Shown one piece after another: positions 63,738-64,000 of a stretch of DNA of 64,000 bases. The notes under the pieces were generated by a model. It did no database searches. It saw only the letters and a program-made list of their open reading frames with translations, and was not told where the DNA came from. The DNA comes from Thalassobium sp. (GTDB lineage: Bacteria > Pseudomonadota > Gammaproteobacteria > Pseudomonadales > Oceanobacteraceae). Made by a program: the position numbers and the translations under genes. Position 1 is the stretch's first letter. Every line of letters starts with the position of its first letter. The DNA is taken from positions 37,018 through 101,017 of the forward strand of contig NVUW01000009.1 of NCBI GenBank assembly GCA_002733205.1. The letters run 5' to 3'.

Positions 63738-63769
63738 TCTGATCGCGGCTAAAAGCCACTCCTACAGGG
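63738..63769. repeat. REP-like palindromic element
   Basis: A short stem ATCGCGGCTAAAAGCCACTC followed by CTACAGGG matches the shape of pseudomonad-type REP sequences (GCGGCTaaAGCCGCTCCTACAGG). Here one base of the stem is altered. Such elements occur singly or in pairs between genes and are spread by RAYT transposases, none of which is in the window. Confidence 0.65.
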
Positions 63770-63852
63770 CAGCGCCTGCTTTGAAATACGGCTTCGCGTT
63801 ACGATTAATGCGCCTGCAGGACGCCGGTTTGAATAAGTCTGCGCCGGTACGT

Positions 63853-64000
63853 CCCGGCATGGATGCCGGGCGAACGAATAGGCCCAGGGACGGGCCATTA
63901 TTCGCGTTACCGAGATCGCAGAATTATTCAGAACGGATTAAGTCCTGCACAGCGCGAAGCGGGGAGTTTGCCCGACCGGCGTGAGGGGTAAGACCCCTCA
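63853..64000. repeat. Block of tandem hairpins related to the 75-bp array
   Basis: Bases 63853-63870 form CCCGGCAT-GG-ATGCCGGG. Bases 63875-63904 form a second, interrupted stem CGAATA-GGCCC...GGGCC-TATTCG with tip AGGGAC. Bases 63982-63989 and 63993-64000 form TGAGGGGT-AAG-ACCCCTCA at the window edge. The CATGGATG tip is identical to that of the array at 25454, and the GGGA tip is also alike. Confidence 0.75.

Noticed and set aside
63781..63984. 67-codon frame at the right edge
   Set aside because: It lies entirely in REP and hairpin DNA.

Overview
The window looks like chromosomal DNA of a marine-type gammaproteobacterium. Supporting genes are greB, bolA, a YecA/UPF0149 protein, yaeQ, a DUF2789 protein, a DUF2489 protein, a RIO-type kinase, and a PadR regulator next to fadH. 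An Oceanospirillales-like lineage is my inference from that gene mix and the rich lipid metabolism, not a demonstrated assignment. No phage, plasmid, integrase, rRNA or tRNA gene was recognised. Most of the window is densely packed core-type sequence. The last 2 kb are visibly more AT-rich and then end in hairpin repeats.

Layout. 0-10 kb: a truncated secreted protein, greB, a DnaJ-related co-chaperone with a polysaccharide deacetylase, a DUF45 metalloprotease, a YecA-family protein, a phosphate-binding/OmpA fusion, a START-domain protein, bolA and the ribosome-assembly GTPase YlqF. 10-13.4 kb: a sulfur module (persulfide dioxygenase, a two-cysteine ArsR-type sensor, a SulP transporter). 13.4-23.5 kb: YceI, PPK2, a diguanylate cyclase, murI, folE behind a striking palindromic promoter, cardiolipin synthase, OmpW behind an FNR box, and an unusual membrane sensor protein without a recognisable kinase domain. 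23.5-30 kb: fatty-acid genes (acyl-CoA dehydrogenase, fadD, an AraC-type regulator, a desaturase) with a 75-bp tandem hairpin repeat between fadE-type and fadD genes. 30-34.4 kb: a FIST sensor gene broken by an in-frame amber codon, coupled to a GGDEF-EAL protein. 34.4-38 kb: the bkd branched-chain 2-oxoacid dehydrogenase operon. 38-46.5 kb: yaeQ, mtfA, an FKBP isomerase, hydrolases, and a small basic protein whose coding region contains an intrinsic terminator. 46.6-49.8 kb: an arsenic operon (arsR-arsC-acr3-arsH plus an unknown coupled gene). 50-61.4 kb: an enoyl-reductase-like protein, RIO kinase, cold-shock protein, YqjG-type glutathione transferase, DoxX/LysR pair, a 5'-nucleotidase-family lipoprotein, an MBL hydrolase, and PadR/fadH with two clear operators. 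61.6-64 kb: small membrane proteins, an AT-rich two-gene cassette of unknown role, a REP-like element and further hairpins.

How the genes fit together. FadD activates fatty acids, the acyl-CoA dehydrogenase starts beta-oxidation, FadH removes unsaturated intermediates, and the bkd complex feeds branched-chain acyl-CoAs. The persulfide module and the ars operon are stress and detoxification units, each with an ArsR-type regulator. The items I would check first are the small gene at 43585 (likely made from a non-stop mRNA, as arfA is), the amber-interrupted FIST gene, the AT-rich cassette at 62082-63357, the 75-bp hairpin array, and the palindromes in front of folE.
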